Origin: an uncultured Flavobacteriales bacterium
GTDB lineage: Bacteria > Bacteroidota > Bacteroidia > Flavobacteriales_E > Vicingaceae
Length of the DNA stretch: 29,801 bases
NCBI GenBank assembly: GCA_937925525.1
Contig: CALALS010000168.1
Span: forward strand, 1 to 29,801
Direction of reading: 5' to 3'
Notes under the pieces: generated by a model
Databases searched by the model: none
What the model was told of the DNA's origin: nothing
Seen by the model: only the letters and a program-made list of their open reading frames with translations
Program-made: the position numbers and the translations under genes
In this document: piece after piece, positions 8,306 to 13,890 of the stretch
How the letters are laid out: each line of letters begins with the position of its first letter
How positions within the stretch are numbered: position 1 is the first letter of the stretch

Positions 8306-10382
8306 GTTTATTTGGTTCTAATTTATTTTGGTTTCTGTACTCTATTGCTTTTACTAAAAAAGTATTTGCCTTTTCAATAAAAAATTTTGTGAAGCTCATT
8401 GTAGGTTCATTTTCTTTAATTTTTAACACTAAACTTTCAAAGCTTTCGTCTAAAAAGAACTTTCCGGTTTGAATAAATTTTTCATCAAAATTTTGAATAA
8501 TAGAATAGTGAGAATTGCTAGCAATATCTTCTGAAAGCAAAAGCGCTTTTGCTGCAACAATAAAAGAAGCATAGGTATGGTATGCCGCATCTGAATACTG
8601 GTTTTCTAAAAAACTAGCGTGAGCCAATTCTAACTTTTCTTCAGCACTTTTAAAAATACTATCTACTACATCAAGCATTACTCCGGCACATTCACCTACT
8701 CCAATTTCGGGAGTAAAGCTTTGACTGGCTCCCCAATCAACATATTCTTCCTCCTTAATCTGTGAAAGGTCAGAGATAGGCTTTAGTAAGTCATAGAAAT
8801 AAATTTTTCCGTTACGTAAAAAGTAATAATTAAAAGGTTCTTCCTCTTCTCTATTTTCTAAATAGTCATTTAATAAAAAGCTAATTGCATTTAATATTCT
8901 CTTCGTTGGCAGCTTTATTATTTTTTCTGCTATCAGTCCGTTTCCATTTTTATCAACTCCTCCTCCCAACACTAATTGCATTGCCGGAACAACCAGGCCA
9001 TTATGATTAATAGAGCTGCCATGTAATCCTATACTAGCTGCCATGTGCTGCCCGCATGAATTCATACACCCACTAATTTTTATGGATATATCATTTTCAA
9101 AAATTAAATCATAAAAGTTTTTATGAATAAAATCTTCTATTTCCACTGCAAGATGTGTACTATTCGTTACTGCCAAATTACAGGTGTCTGAACCTGGGCA
9201 GGCTGTTACATCATTTATTGAATCAAATCCGATTTCTGCTAGTCCTATTTTTTTTAATTCTGAATACAGTTTATACAGTTCTCCATGTGGAACGTACTTT
9301 AATAAAATTCCCTGATTTACGGTTAGCCTTAACTCTGTTGAAGCGTAGTTTTTTATTGCCTCTACAAATTCTCTTGCTTTTTCAGATGAAATATTTCCCA
9401 ACTGAATTTTTACATAAACTCCCGAAAAACCCTCCTGTTTTTGACTGAATACATTTGTTCTTCTCCATGCTAAAAAATCAGTATCTTCTACTTCTAAATG
9501 ATGTGAATTAAGTTTAGAAGGAATAAATATATCGGCATTTTCTAGCTTTAATTTACTTTTTGGTATTGCTTTCTTTTCTTCTTCAACAAGCTCTAAAAAC
9601 TGTTCTAATCCAATTGATTTAACCAAGAACTTCATTCTTGCTTTAAATCTTTTTTCTCTTTCTCCATATCTATCAAAAACTCTTATTACCGCTTCAGAAA
9701 ACTGCAAAACATCTTCTTCCGGCAAAAATTCATAAGCTGTTTGAGCAATAATACTTTGAGCTCCCAAGCCTCCGCCTATTACAACTTTAAAGCCTCTTGT
9801 TTTAGCGCCATTTTCATTTTTAATTTTTGGAATAAACCCTATGTCATGAAAATAGGTAAATGCAGAATCGCTTTCGGAAGAAGAAAAAGCAATTTTAATT
9901 TTCCTTCCCATATCATTACCTACAGGGTTATTTAAAAAATGATTAAAAAATGCTTTTACGTAGGGTGATACATCAAATGGTTCATTAGGGTCAATCCCTG
10001 CTATTGCCGAAGCAGTAATATTTCTAACCGTATTACCGCAAGCTTCCATTAAGGTTACACCCGCTTCGTTTAGTTGTTCCCATACTTTTGGGCTATCTAC
10101 TAATCTAACGTGATGAAGTTGGATGTTTTGTCTGGTTGTGAGGTGTAAATTTCCGTTAGAATATTTGTCACTTACGTCAGCTATTTTTAAAAGCTGATTG
10201 GTGGTAAGTTTTCCAAAAGGAATTTTGGTTCTAATCATTTGAACACCCTGTTGACGTTGCCCATAAACCCCTCTAGTTAATCTAAACAATTTAAACTTTT
10301 CCTCATCCAATTTACCTAATTGAAAATCGACAATTTTTGATTTAAGTTTTTGTATTTCTTGTAATGTATTAATGCTACTCAT
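8277..10382 (-). CDS. Siroheme [4Fe-4S] sulfite (or nitrite) reductase with C-terminal HEPN-like domain
   Basis: 701 residues. Two ferredoxin-like/siroheme half-repeats form residues about 30-530. The siroheme-iron-sulfur cysteines are C395, C401, C439 and C443 (TACPGSDTC and SGCMNSCGQH). LTTRQNIQLHH near residue 82 is a substrate and siroheme contact loop. After residue about 570 comes a helical extension (SAEEKLELAHASFLENQYSDAAYHTYASFIVAAKALL) that resembles a HEPN domain and is absent from classical CysI/Sir. The protein reduces sulfite to sulfide, or nitrite to ammonia, in six one-electron steps. Sulfite is favoured because the leader encodes Cys-rich peptides and no nitrate gene is present. 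No FMN/FAD flavoprotein domain is attached, and the operon supplies ferredoxin and its reductase. Confidence 0.88.
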   Translation of the reverse strand: MSSINTLQEIQKLKSKIVDFQLGKLDEEKFKLFRLTRGVYGQRQQGVQMIRTKIPFGKLTTNQLLKIADVSDKYSNGNLHLTTRQNIQLHHVRLVDSPKVWEQLNEAGVTLMEACGNTVRNITASAIAGIDPNEPFDVSPYVKAFFNHFLNNPVGNDMGRKIKIAFSSSESDSAFTYFHDIGFIPKIKNENGAKTRGFKVVIGGGLGAQSIIAQTAYEFLPEEDVLQFSEAVIRVFDRYGEREKRFKARMKFLVKSIGLEQFLELVEEEKKAIPKSKLKLENADIFIPSKLNSHHLEVEDTDFLAWRRTNVFSQKQEGFSGVYVKIQLGNISSEKAREFVEAIKNYASTELRLTVNQGILLKYVPHGELYKLYSELKKIGLAEIGFDSINDVTACPGSDTCNLAVTNSTHLAVEIEDFIHKNFYDLIFENDISIKISGCMNSCGQHMAASIGLHGSSINHNGLVVPAMQLVLGGGVDKNGNGLIAEKIIKLPTKRILNAISFLLNDYLENREEEEPFNYYFLRNGKIYFYDLLKPISDLSQIKEEEYVDWGASQSFTPEIGVGECAGVMLDVVDSIFKSAEEKLELAHASFLENQYSDAAYHTYASFIVAAKALLLSEDIASNSHYSIIQNFDEKFIQTGKFFLDESFESLVLKIKENEPTMSFTKFFIEKANTFLVKAIEYRNQNKLEPNKLVINDYYKA

Positions 10383-10404
10383 TTTTTCTTTTTTTGTTAT
10401 TCAT

Positions 10405-10431
10405 AAAAAAAGCCTTCATTTTGTGAAGGCC
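10405..10431 (-). terminator. Intrinsic terminator 2 of the sulfite-reductase leader
   Basis: On the minus strand GCCTTCA (10430-10424) and TGAAGGC (10418-10412) form a 7-bp stem with a 5-nt loop, followed by seven U residues. It lies after the second leader peptide and ends 22 bp before the reductase ATG. Placed between promoter and structural gene, it acts as an attenuator rather than an operon end. Confidence 0.88.
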
Positions 10432-10464
10432 TATCATTTCATTTGATAATTGAAAGTACCCTCA
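10424..10464 (-). promoter_or_regulatory. Predicted antiterminator 2 overlapping the leader-2 stop codon
   Basis: The stop codon and next bases of leader 2, UGAGGGU (10464-10458), can pair over seven positions with the whole 5' arm of terminator 2, GCCUUCA (10430-10424), using two wobble pairs. Between them TATCA/TGATA (10448-10432) can form a small hairpin that brings the arms together. A ribosome stalled at the Cys16-Cys17 codons would leave this segment free; one at the stop codon would cover it. The pairing is read by eye, with no energy computed. Confidence 0.6.
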
Positions 10465-10533
10465 ACATAGTTGAATTAATGCACAACACATTTCCATTTT
10501 AGTATATCTTTTATTCATGTTTAATTTTTTCAT
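10462..10533 (-). CDS. Cys-rich leader peptide 2 of the sulfite-reductase operon
   Basis: 23 codons, too short for ordinary gene calling. It begins MKKLNMNK and ends MEMCCALIQLC before TGA. Cys codons are at positions 16, 17 and 23 and Met codons at 13 and 15. Three Cys in 23 residues is far above usual protein composition. The peptide itself probably has no function; its translation would sense charged tRNA-Cys. It shares the 11-nt stretch ATGTGTTGTGC (MCCA) with leader 1, lies directly before a terminator, and its stop codon is part of a predicted antiterminator. An internal in-frame ATG at codon 6 is an alternative start. Cys23, immediately before the stop, is an odd feature: stalling there would cover the antiterminator. 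Confidence 0.72.
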   Translation of the reverse strand: MKKLNMNKRYTKMEMCCALIQLC

Positions 10534-10550
10534 TTTGATATTTGTTAAAA

Positions 10551-10578
10551 TAAAAAAGCCTTTCCGTAGGGAAAGGCT
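10551..10578 (-). terminator. Intrinsic terminator 1 of the sulfite-reductase leader
   Basis: On the minus strand AGCCTTTCC (10578-10570) and GGAAAGGCT (10565-10557) form a perfect 9-bp stem with a 4-nt loop, followed by a run of six U residues. It lies between leader peptides 1 and 2, so RNA polymerase must pass it to reach the second leader and the reductase gene. Confidence 0.92.
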
Positions 10579-10617
10579 GACCAAAAAATTTAATATTTTA
10601 GAACAATACTCTCCCTA
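10567..10617 (-). promoter_or_regulatory. Predicted antiterminator 1 overlapping the leader-1 stop codon
   Basis: The stop codon and following bases of leader 1, UAGGGAGAG (10617-10609), can pair over nine contiguous positions (one G-U) with CUUUCCCUA (10575-10567), which contains six of the nine bases of the 5' arm of terminator 1 plus its loop. The spacer is 33 nt and AU-rich. A ribosome waiting at Cys15-Cys16 (10635-10630) should reach only to about 10620 and leave the arm free, while a ribosome at the stop codon would cover it and allow termination. Footprints are textbook estimates; folding was not computed. Confidence 0.68.
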
Positions 10618-10677
10618 TATGCTTTTAGCACAACACATGTTGCAACACATAAACATATAGACAAAAGTTTGTTTCAT
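10615..10677 (-). CDS. Cys/Met-rich leader peptide 1 of the sulfite-reductase operon
   Basis: 20 codons: MKQTFVY followed by MFMCCNMCCAKSI and TAG. Cys codons are at 11, 12, 15 and 16 and Met codons at 1, 8, 10 and 14, so eight of twenty residues contain sulfur. It begins 5 bp after a TAACTTTG -7 box, so the mRNA is probably leaderless or nearly so. It is followed by a strong terminator whose 5' arm can alternatively pair with the leader stop region. This is the classical layout of ribosome-mediated attenuation responding to tRNA-Cys charging, and possibly Met. Short cysteine-rich upstream ORFs before sulfur genes are known in mycobacteria; whether this Bacteroidota form has been described I cannot say. 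Alternatively the cysteines could bind metal. Confidence 0.8.
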   Translation of the reverse strand: MKQTFVYMFMCCNMCCAKSI

Positions 10678-10682
10678 GGCGA

Positions 10683-10715
10683 CAAAGTTAAAACAACTAA
10701 AATTACATTTCCAAA
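10683..10715 (-). promoter_or_regulatory. Sulfite-reductase operon promoter (Bacteroidota type)
   Basis: On the minus strand TTTG (10715-10712) and TAACTTTG (10690-10683) are separated by 21 bp, matching the Bacteroidota primary-sigma consensus TTTG-N19-21-TAnnTTTG. The expected transcription start, about 5 nt further on, falls at or next to the ATG of leader peptide 1 (10677). Confidence 0.75.
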
Positions 10716-10725
10716 TATTATTTGG
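10711..10725. repeat. 15-bp palindrome over the -33 element, possible operator
   Basis: CCAAATA-T-TATTTGG is a perfect inverted repeat with 7-bp arms and a single central base. It covers the TTTG -33 element of the sulfite-reductase promoter, so a bound dimeric regulator would block or reshape that promoter. AT-rich palindromes arise by chance in such DNA, so the role is a guess. A plus-strand T-run follows it, but a 15-bp AT palindrome is a poor terminator. Confidence 0.4.
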
Positions 10726-10756
10726 ATTTTTTTATTTATTAAAGTTTGTTGCAATA

Positions 10757-10764
10757 TAAATTTG
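10757..10764 (+). promoter_or_regulatory. Candidate -7 box for the fadL-type operon
   Basis: TAAATTTG matches TAnnTTTG and lies 71 bp before the ATG. No TTG was found at the right distance upstream, so the promoter is incomplete by consensus. If used, transcription would start near 10769, just before the long hairpin at 10775-10821. Confidence 0.35.
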
Positions 10765-10774
10765 ATAAATTAGA

Positions 10775-10821
10775 GTTTAGTAAAATATAATTATAGAAAT
10801 GATTTTATATCTTTACTAAAC
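10775..10821 (+). repeat. Long imperfect inverted repeat in the 5' region of the fadL-type gene
   Basis: GTTTAGTAAA (10775-10784) is exactly complementary to TTTACTAAAC (10812-10821). The stem continues inward with ATATAA (10785-10790) against TTATAT (10805-10810) after one bulged C, giving about 16 bp around a 14-nt loop. It ends 14 bp before the ATG. It could be a 5'-UTR stem-loop or an operator; there is no U-tract, so it is not a terminator. Confidence 0.55.
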
Positions 10822-10835
10822 AAACCCATTATTTT

Positions 10836-12131
10836 ATGAGAAAAATATTTACCGTTGGTATTTTAACTGCTTTTTCATTTGAATTACTGGCAGGAGGATT
10901 TCAAATCAATCAACAAAGTCATAAAGCAACCGGCATGGGTGGCGCATTTACAGGATTGTGTATAGATGCGTCTTCTATATTTTACAATCCTGGAGGTTTG
11001 TACAAATTAAAAGGACATCAGTTTACAGGCGGCTTTACCCTAATAGACCCTCACGTATCTTTACAAACAGATGCTAATGATAATATTGATCAAACTACAG
11101 GAAATGCTACTCCATTTCACTTTTATTATTCCGGTCAATTTATCAATGAAAAACTACGAATTGGGTTTGGTGTAAACAATCAATTTGGTTCTAGCTCATC
11201 TTTTGACGATGACTGGGAAGGAAGATTTATTGTTCAAAATATCGGGCTTCAAACGTTTATGTTTCAGCCAACTGTTTCGTATGCAATACTTGATGAAAAA
11301 CTTAGTATTGGGGCTGGATTTGTGTACACGGCTGGGAATTTTCATTATGAAAAAGGTGTGCCGTTAGCTTCAAAAGATAATGAATACGGAAAAGCAACAT
11401 TAAGTGGTAGCGGTAATGCTATGGGGTTTAATGTTGGCGTTTTTTCAACTCCGTATAAATTAGAAAAAGAAGACTATGTTTTCTCTGTTTCGGTAGGTTT
11501 AGATTACAGACATAAATTAAAAATGGATTTGGATAATGGAAATGTTGATTTTACAGATATTCCTAGTTCACTAAGAGATAAGTTTCCTGAAAGCACAGGG
11601 TTTACTTCTTCGCTTACTTTACCTGCTGTGGCTTCAGGCGGTATTGCACTAACCTATGAGAAACCTGAGAAAATTAAAGTTGACTTATTGTATGACTTAA
11701 CAAGAACTTTTTGGTCCTCTTACGATACTTTAGCTTTTGATTTTGAAAATGCAGACACTCCGGACTCTAAAACTCCGAAAAACTGGGAAGATGTTTTTGT
11801 TCACAGAATTGGATTAAACATTACTTACAAAGAATTTATTTCTATTAGAGGGGGAATATATATGGATCAATCTCCCATTCCTGACGGAAGAGTTAGCCCT
11901 GAATTACCGGATAACAGTCATACAGGATACACTGCCGGAATTGGTGTAAATATTACCGACAATATTTCTGTTGATTTATCTTATTTGCGTTCTGCATTTG
12001 AACGTCCAAATGCTTCATTAACTACAGAAGGTTTTACCGCAAGCTATAGAAGAATTGTAAATGTTTACGGAATCGGCATTAATGTAAAGTTTGGCGAAAA
12101 TAAAACCACCCAAGCACCATCAATCGAATAA
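10836..12131 (+). CDS. OmpP1/FadL/TodX family outer-membrane transporter
   Basis: 431 residues with a signal peptide (about 1-20). The mature N-terminus GGFQINQQSHKATGMGGAFTG and the NPGGLYKLKG motif are hallmarks of FadL-type barrels, whose N-terminal plug begins this way. Family members carry long-chain fatty acids or other hydrophobic compounds across the outer membrane. The following gene encodes an SGNH hydrolase lipoprotein starting within 30 bp. This suggests that the hydrolase releases acyl chains at the cell surface or in the periplasm and that the barrel moves them (inference). The substrate is unknown. The length is normal for the family and no truncation is seen. Confidence 0.88.
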   Translation: MRKIFTVGILTAFSFELLAGGFQINQQSHKATGMGGAFTGLCIDASSIFYNPGGLYKLKGHQFTGGFTLIDPHVSLQTDANDNIDQTTGNATPFHFYYSGQFINEKLRIGFGVNNQFGSSSSFDDDWEGRFIVQNIGLQTFMFQPTVSYAILDEKLSIGAGFVYTAGNFHYEKGVPLASKDNEYGKATLSGSGNAMGFNVGVFSTPYKLEKEDYVFSVSVGLDYRHKLKMDLDNGNVDFTDIPSSLRDKFPESTGFTSSLTLPAVASGGIALTYEKPEKIKVDLLYDLTRTFWSSYDTLAFDFENADTPDSKTPKNWEDVFVHRIGLNITYKEFISIRGGIYMDQSPIPDGRVSPELPDNSHTGYTAGIGVNITDNISVDLSYLRSAFERPNASLTTEGFTASYRRIVNVYGIGINVKFGENKTTQAPSIE

Positions 12132-12157
12132 TTTTTATGAATAATAATTTTATTACA

Positions 12158-13489
12158 ATGAAAAATATACTTTCAATTTTTATTCTCAGTTTAACTGTTT
12201 TGGGTTGTACAAAAACTCAGTTTGAGGATAGAGTTAAAAATACCGGTTCAATAGATGTTTCCAACTATGTTTCGGTTGGAAATTCATTAACGCAAGGATT
12301 TCAAGACAATGGACTTTATGCCGAAACTCAAGCATGGTCTTATCCTGCTTTAATTGCACAACAAATGAAATTGGCTAATCCAAACATGCCGGATTTTAAA
12401 CAGCCTATTGCCATTGGAAACGGCTCAGGGTATATGCATCTGGAGTATATTGACAATGAAATAACTCCTATTAGACCTGATGATCCGACTTATGGTGGTC
12501 CATATCGTGAAGACCCTACTTGGCCTGATTGGCAAGATTATGTAAAAGGACCTAAATACAATAATTTAGGTATTGCCGGAATTCAACTGAGAAACGCCAT
12601 AGGGTTAGACAATAATCAAAGAATTTACAACCATGTTTTTTTGGATGGAATAAGTACATTTAATATTCAGGGCAATCCTTATGCTCGCTTTTTAGATTGG
12701 GGAGATTCGCCATTACTATTTGGTACTCCAAAAGAATATGTAGACCACGTGCGAGAAAGTAATGCAACCTTTTTTACAAATTGGCTTGGCAATAATGATG
12801 TGCTTGGGTATGCAACCTCAGGTGGAGATGAAGGTGAGTTTACCATACCTTTTGTGGGAACATTTAAAGCATCTGAATTAACTCCAGTAGCAGAGTTTCG
12901 CCAAAAGTATGACTCCGTGCTTTCTGCCTTAACGGTTAATGGAGCTAAAGGTGTTTGTGCTACTATTCCTGATGTTACGTCTATTCCATTATTTAATACC
13001 GTAACATTAGAAAGCTTAGGTAAAGACATTTGGATTTATGAAAATGACGGCTCAACAAAAAGATTAGCAGAGCAAGGTGATTTGATATTATTAACGGCAC
13101 TAGAAGAAATTGAAGATAATGGTAAAGGTACAGAAAATGACCCACTGCCTCACACCTTGGTCTTGGACAAAGCCGAAGCAAAAAGAGCGCAGGACCATAC
13201 CATACTGTTAAATAATGAAATCAAAGGTTTAGCCGCTAAATATGGTGTTCCTGTGGTGGATACCTATGAAATTTTAAAAACTTTTGAAAGCGGAATGAAA
13301 ATGAGTGGTATCGACCTAAATATTAAATATGTTGAGGGCGGTTTGTTTTCTTTAGACGGTGTTCATCCAAACCCAAAAGGGTATGCAATAGTGGCAAATG
13401 AATTTATTAAAGTAATTAATCAATCTTACAATGCTAATATTCCGTTGATAGACATCACAAGGTATAGAAGTGTTATATTTCCTAATTAA
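12158..13489 (+). CDS. SGNH/GDSL-hydrolase lipoprotein
   Basis: 443 residues from the ATG at 12158. This start was chosen because MKNILSIFILSLTVLGC is a compact lipoprotein signal (lipid Cys17); an ATG seven codons upstream (12137) is also in frame. Block I is YVSVGNSLTQG with the nucleophile Ser43. Block II lies in NLGIAG, block III is GNND, and the catalytic Asp/His are in DGVHPNPKGY near the C-terminus. The usual GDS is GNS here, a form frequent in Bacteroidota. Family enzymes hydrolyse esters or lipids. It follows the FadL-type gene by 5-26 bp and precedes the ferredoxin by 6 bp, so the three form one operon. The substrate cannot be told. Confidence 0.85.
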   Translation: MKNILSIFILSLTVLGCTKTQFEDRVKNTGSIDVSNYVSVGNSLTQGFQDNGLYAETQAWSYPALIAQQMKLANPNMPDFKQPIAIGNGSGYMHLEYIDNEITPIRPDDPTYGGPYREDPTWPDWQDYVKGPKYNNLGIAGIQLRNAIGLDNNQRIYNHVFLDGISTFNIQGNPYARFLDWGDSPLLFGTPKEYVDHVRESNATFFTNWLGNNDVLGYATSGGDEGEFTIPFVGTFKASELTPVAEFRQKYDSVLSALTVNGAKGVCATIPDVTSIPLFNTVTLESLGKDIWIYENDGSTKRLAEQGDLILLTALEEIEDNGKGTENDPLPHTLVLDKAEAKRAQDHTILLNNEIKGLAAKYGVPVVDTYEILKTFESGMKMSGIDLNIKYVEGGLFSLDGVHPNPKGYAIVANEFIKVINQSYNANIPLIDITRYRSVIFPN

Positions 13490-13495
13490 ATTATC

Positions 13496-13696
13496 ATGAA
13501 AGAATACGAAAAAGACGACATAAAAGTAATTTGGGAAAGTTCAAAGTGCATTCATGCAGGTATTTGTGCAAAAGGCCTAGGAAAAGTTTTCAAACCAAAG
13601 GAACGTCCCTGGATTCAGACCGAAAATGCCAGTAAAGAAGAGATTATTTCTCAAGTAGAGCAATGCCCTTCAGGAGCACTTTCCATTAAGCGATAA
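13496..13696 (+). CDS. Small (4Fe-4S) mono-cluster protein, Fer4_19 (YjdI-like)
   Basis: 66 residues. WESSKCIHAGICAKGL and VEQCPSGALSIKR place three cysteines (about residues 18, 23 and 58) as in the Fer4_19/YjdI domain, a divergent [4Fe-4S] ferredoxin with one remaining cluster half. RPWIQTENASKEEI between them is also typical. Such proteins often accompany an N-acetyltransferase-like or oxidoreductase gene; none is present here. It ends the fadL/SGNH operon, and its link with lipid handling is obscure. No clear terminator follows: TCACT and AGTGA around 13708-13726 form only a weak hairpin. Confidence 0.85.
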   Translation: MKEYEKDDIKVIWESSKCIHAGICAKGLGKVFKPKERPWIQTENASKEEIISQVEQCPSGALSIKR

Positions 13697-13713
13697 AAAT
13701 TTATTTTCACTGT

Positions 13714-13747
13714 TTTGTAAAAGTGATTTGTTTATGATATAATTTTG
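13714..13747 (+). promoter_or_regulatory. Candidate promoter of nhaD-terC
   Basis: TTTG (13714-13717) and TAATTTTG (13740-13747) are separated by 22 bp, one more than the common Bacteroidota spacing. Transcription would begin near 13752, giving a 5' leader of about 140 nt before nhaD. Confidence 0.45.
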
Positions 13748-13749
13748 TA

Positions 13750-13770
13750 CCAATTATTAAAATTAATTGG
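13750..13770. repeat. Inverted repeat at the predicted nhaD transcript start
   Basis: CCAATTA (13750-13756) and TAATTGG (13764-13770) form 7-bp arms around a 7-nt centre. It lies directly at the predicted transcription start of nhaD and could be an operator or the 5' stem of the mRNA. AT-rich composition makes a chance origin possible. Confidence 0.35.
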
Positions 13771-13890
13771 ATACAGTCAACTTATTTGGCTACTTTATAT
13801 TCCGATATCGTAAACTCCCTATCCAGAAATTTCTTTTTAAATTTTTAAGCCCATTAACAGGGCATCATCACTTATTTTTAACTTAAAAAA

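Noticed and set aside
9155..9448. 97-codon plus-strand frame inside the sulfite-reductase gene
   Set aside because: Antisense to a well-conserved siroheme reductase; Leu-rich composition is the mirror of the real coding strand.
8277..10382. Assignment as a dedicated nitrite reductase
   Set aside because: No nitrate or nitrite genes are present and the leader peptides are Cys-rich; sulfite is the better guess, though sequence alone cannot exclude nitrite.
10383..10680. SAM, cobalamin or TPP riboswitch before the sulfite-reductase gene
   Set aside because: No conserved aptamer core was seen, and the space is accounted for by two short ORFs and two terminators.
10711..10735. Palindrome plus T-run as a plus-strand terminator
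   Set aside because: The stem is almost all A-T and no plus-strand gene ends nearby; an operator overlapping the -33 box fits better.
12679..13029. 116-codon minus-strand frame inside the SGNH hydrolase gene
   Set aside because: It lies wholly within a gene with intact catalytic blocks, and its product has no signal, motif or sensible composition.
13700..13735. Possible terminator after the Fer4_19 gene
   Set aside because: Only a 5-bp stem (TCACT/AGTGA) with a 10-nt loop and a short T-run; too weak to call.
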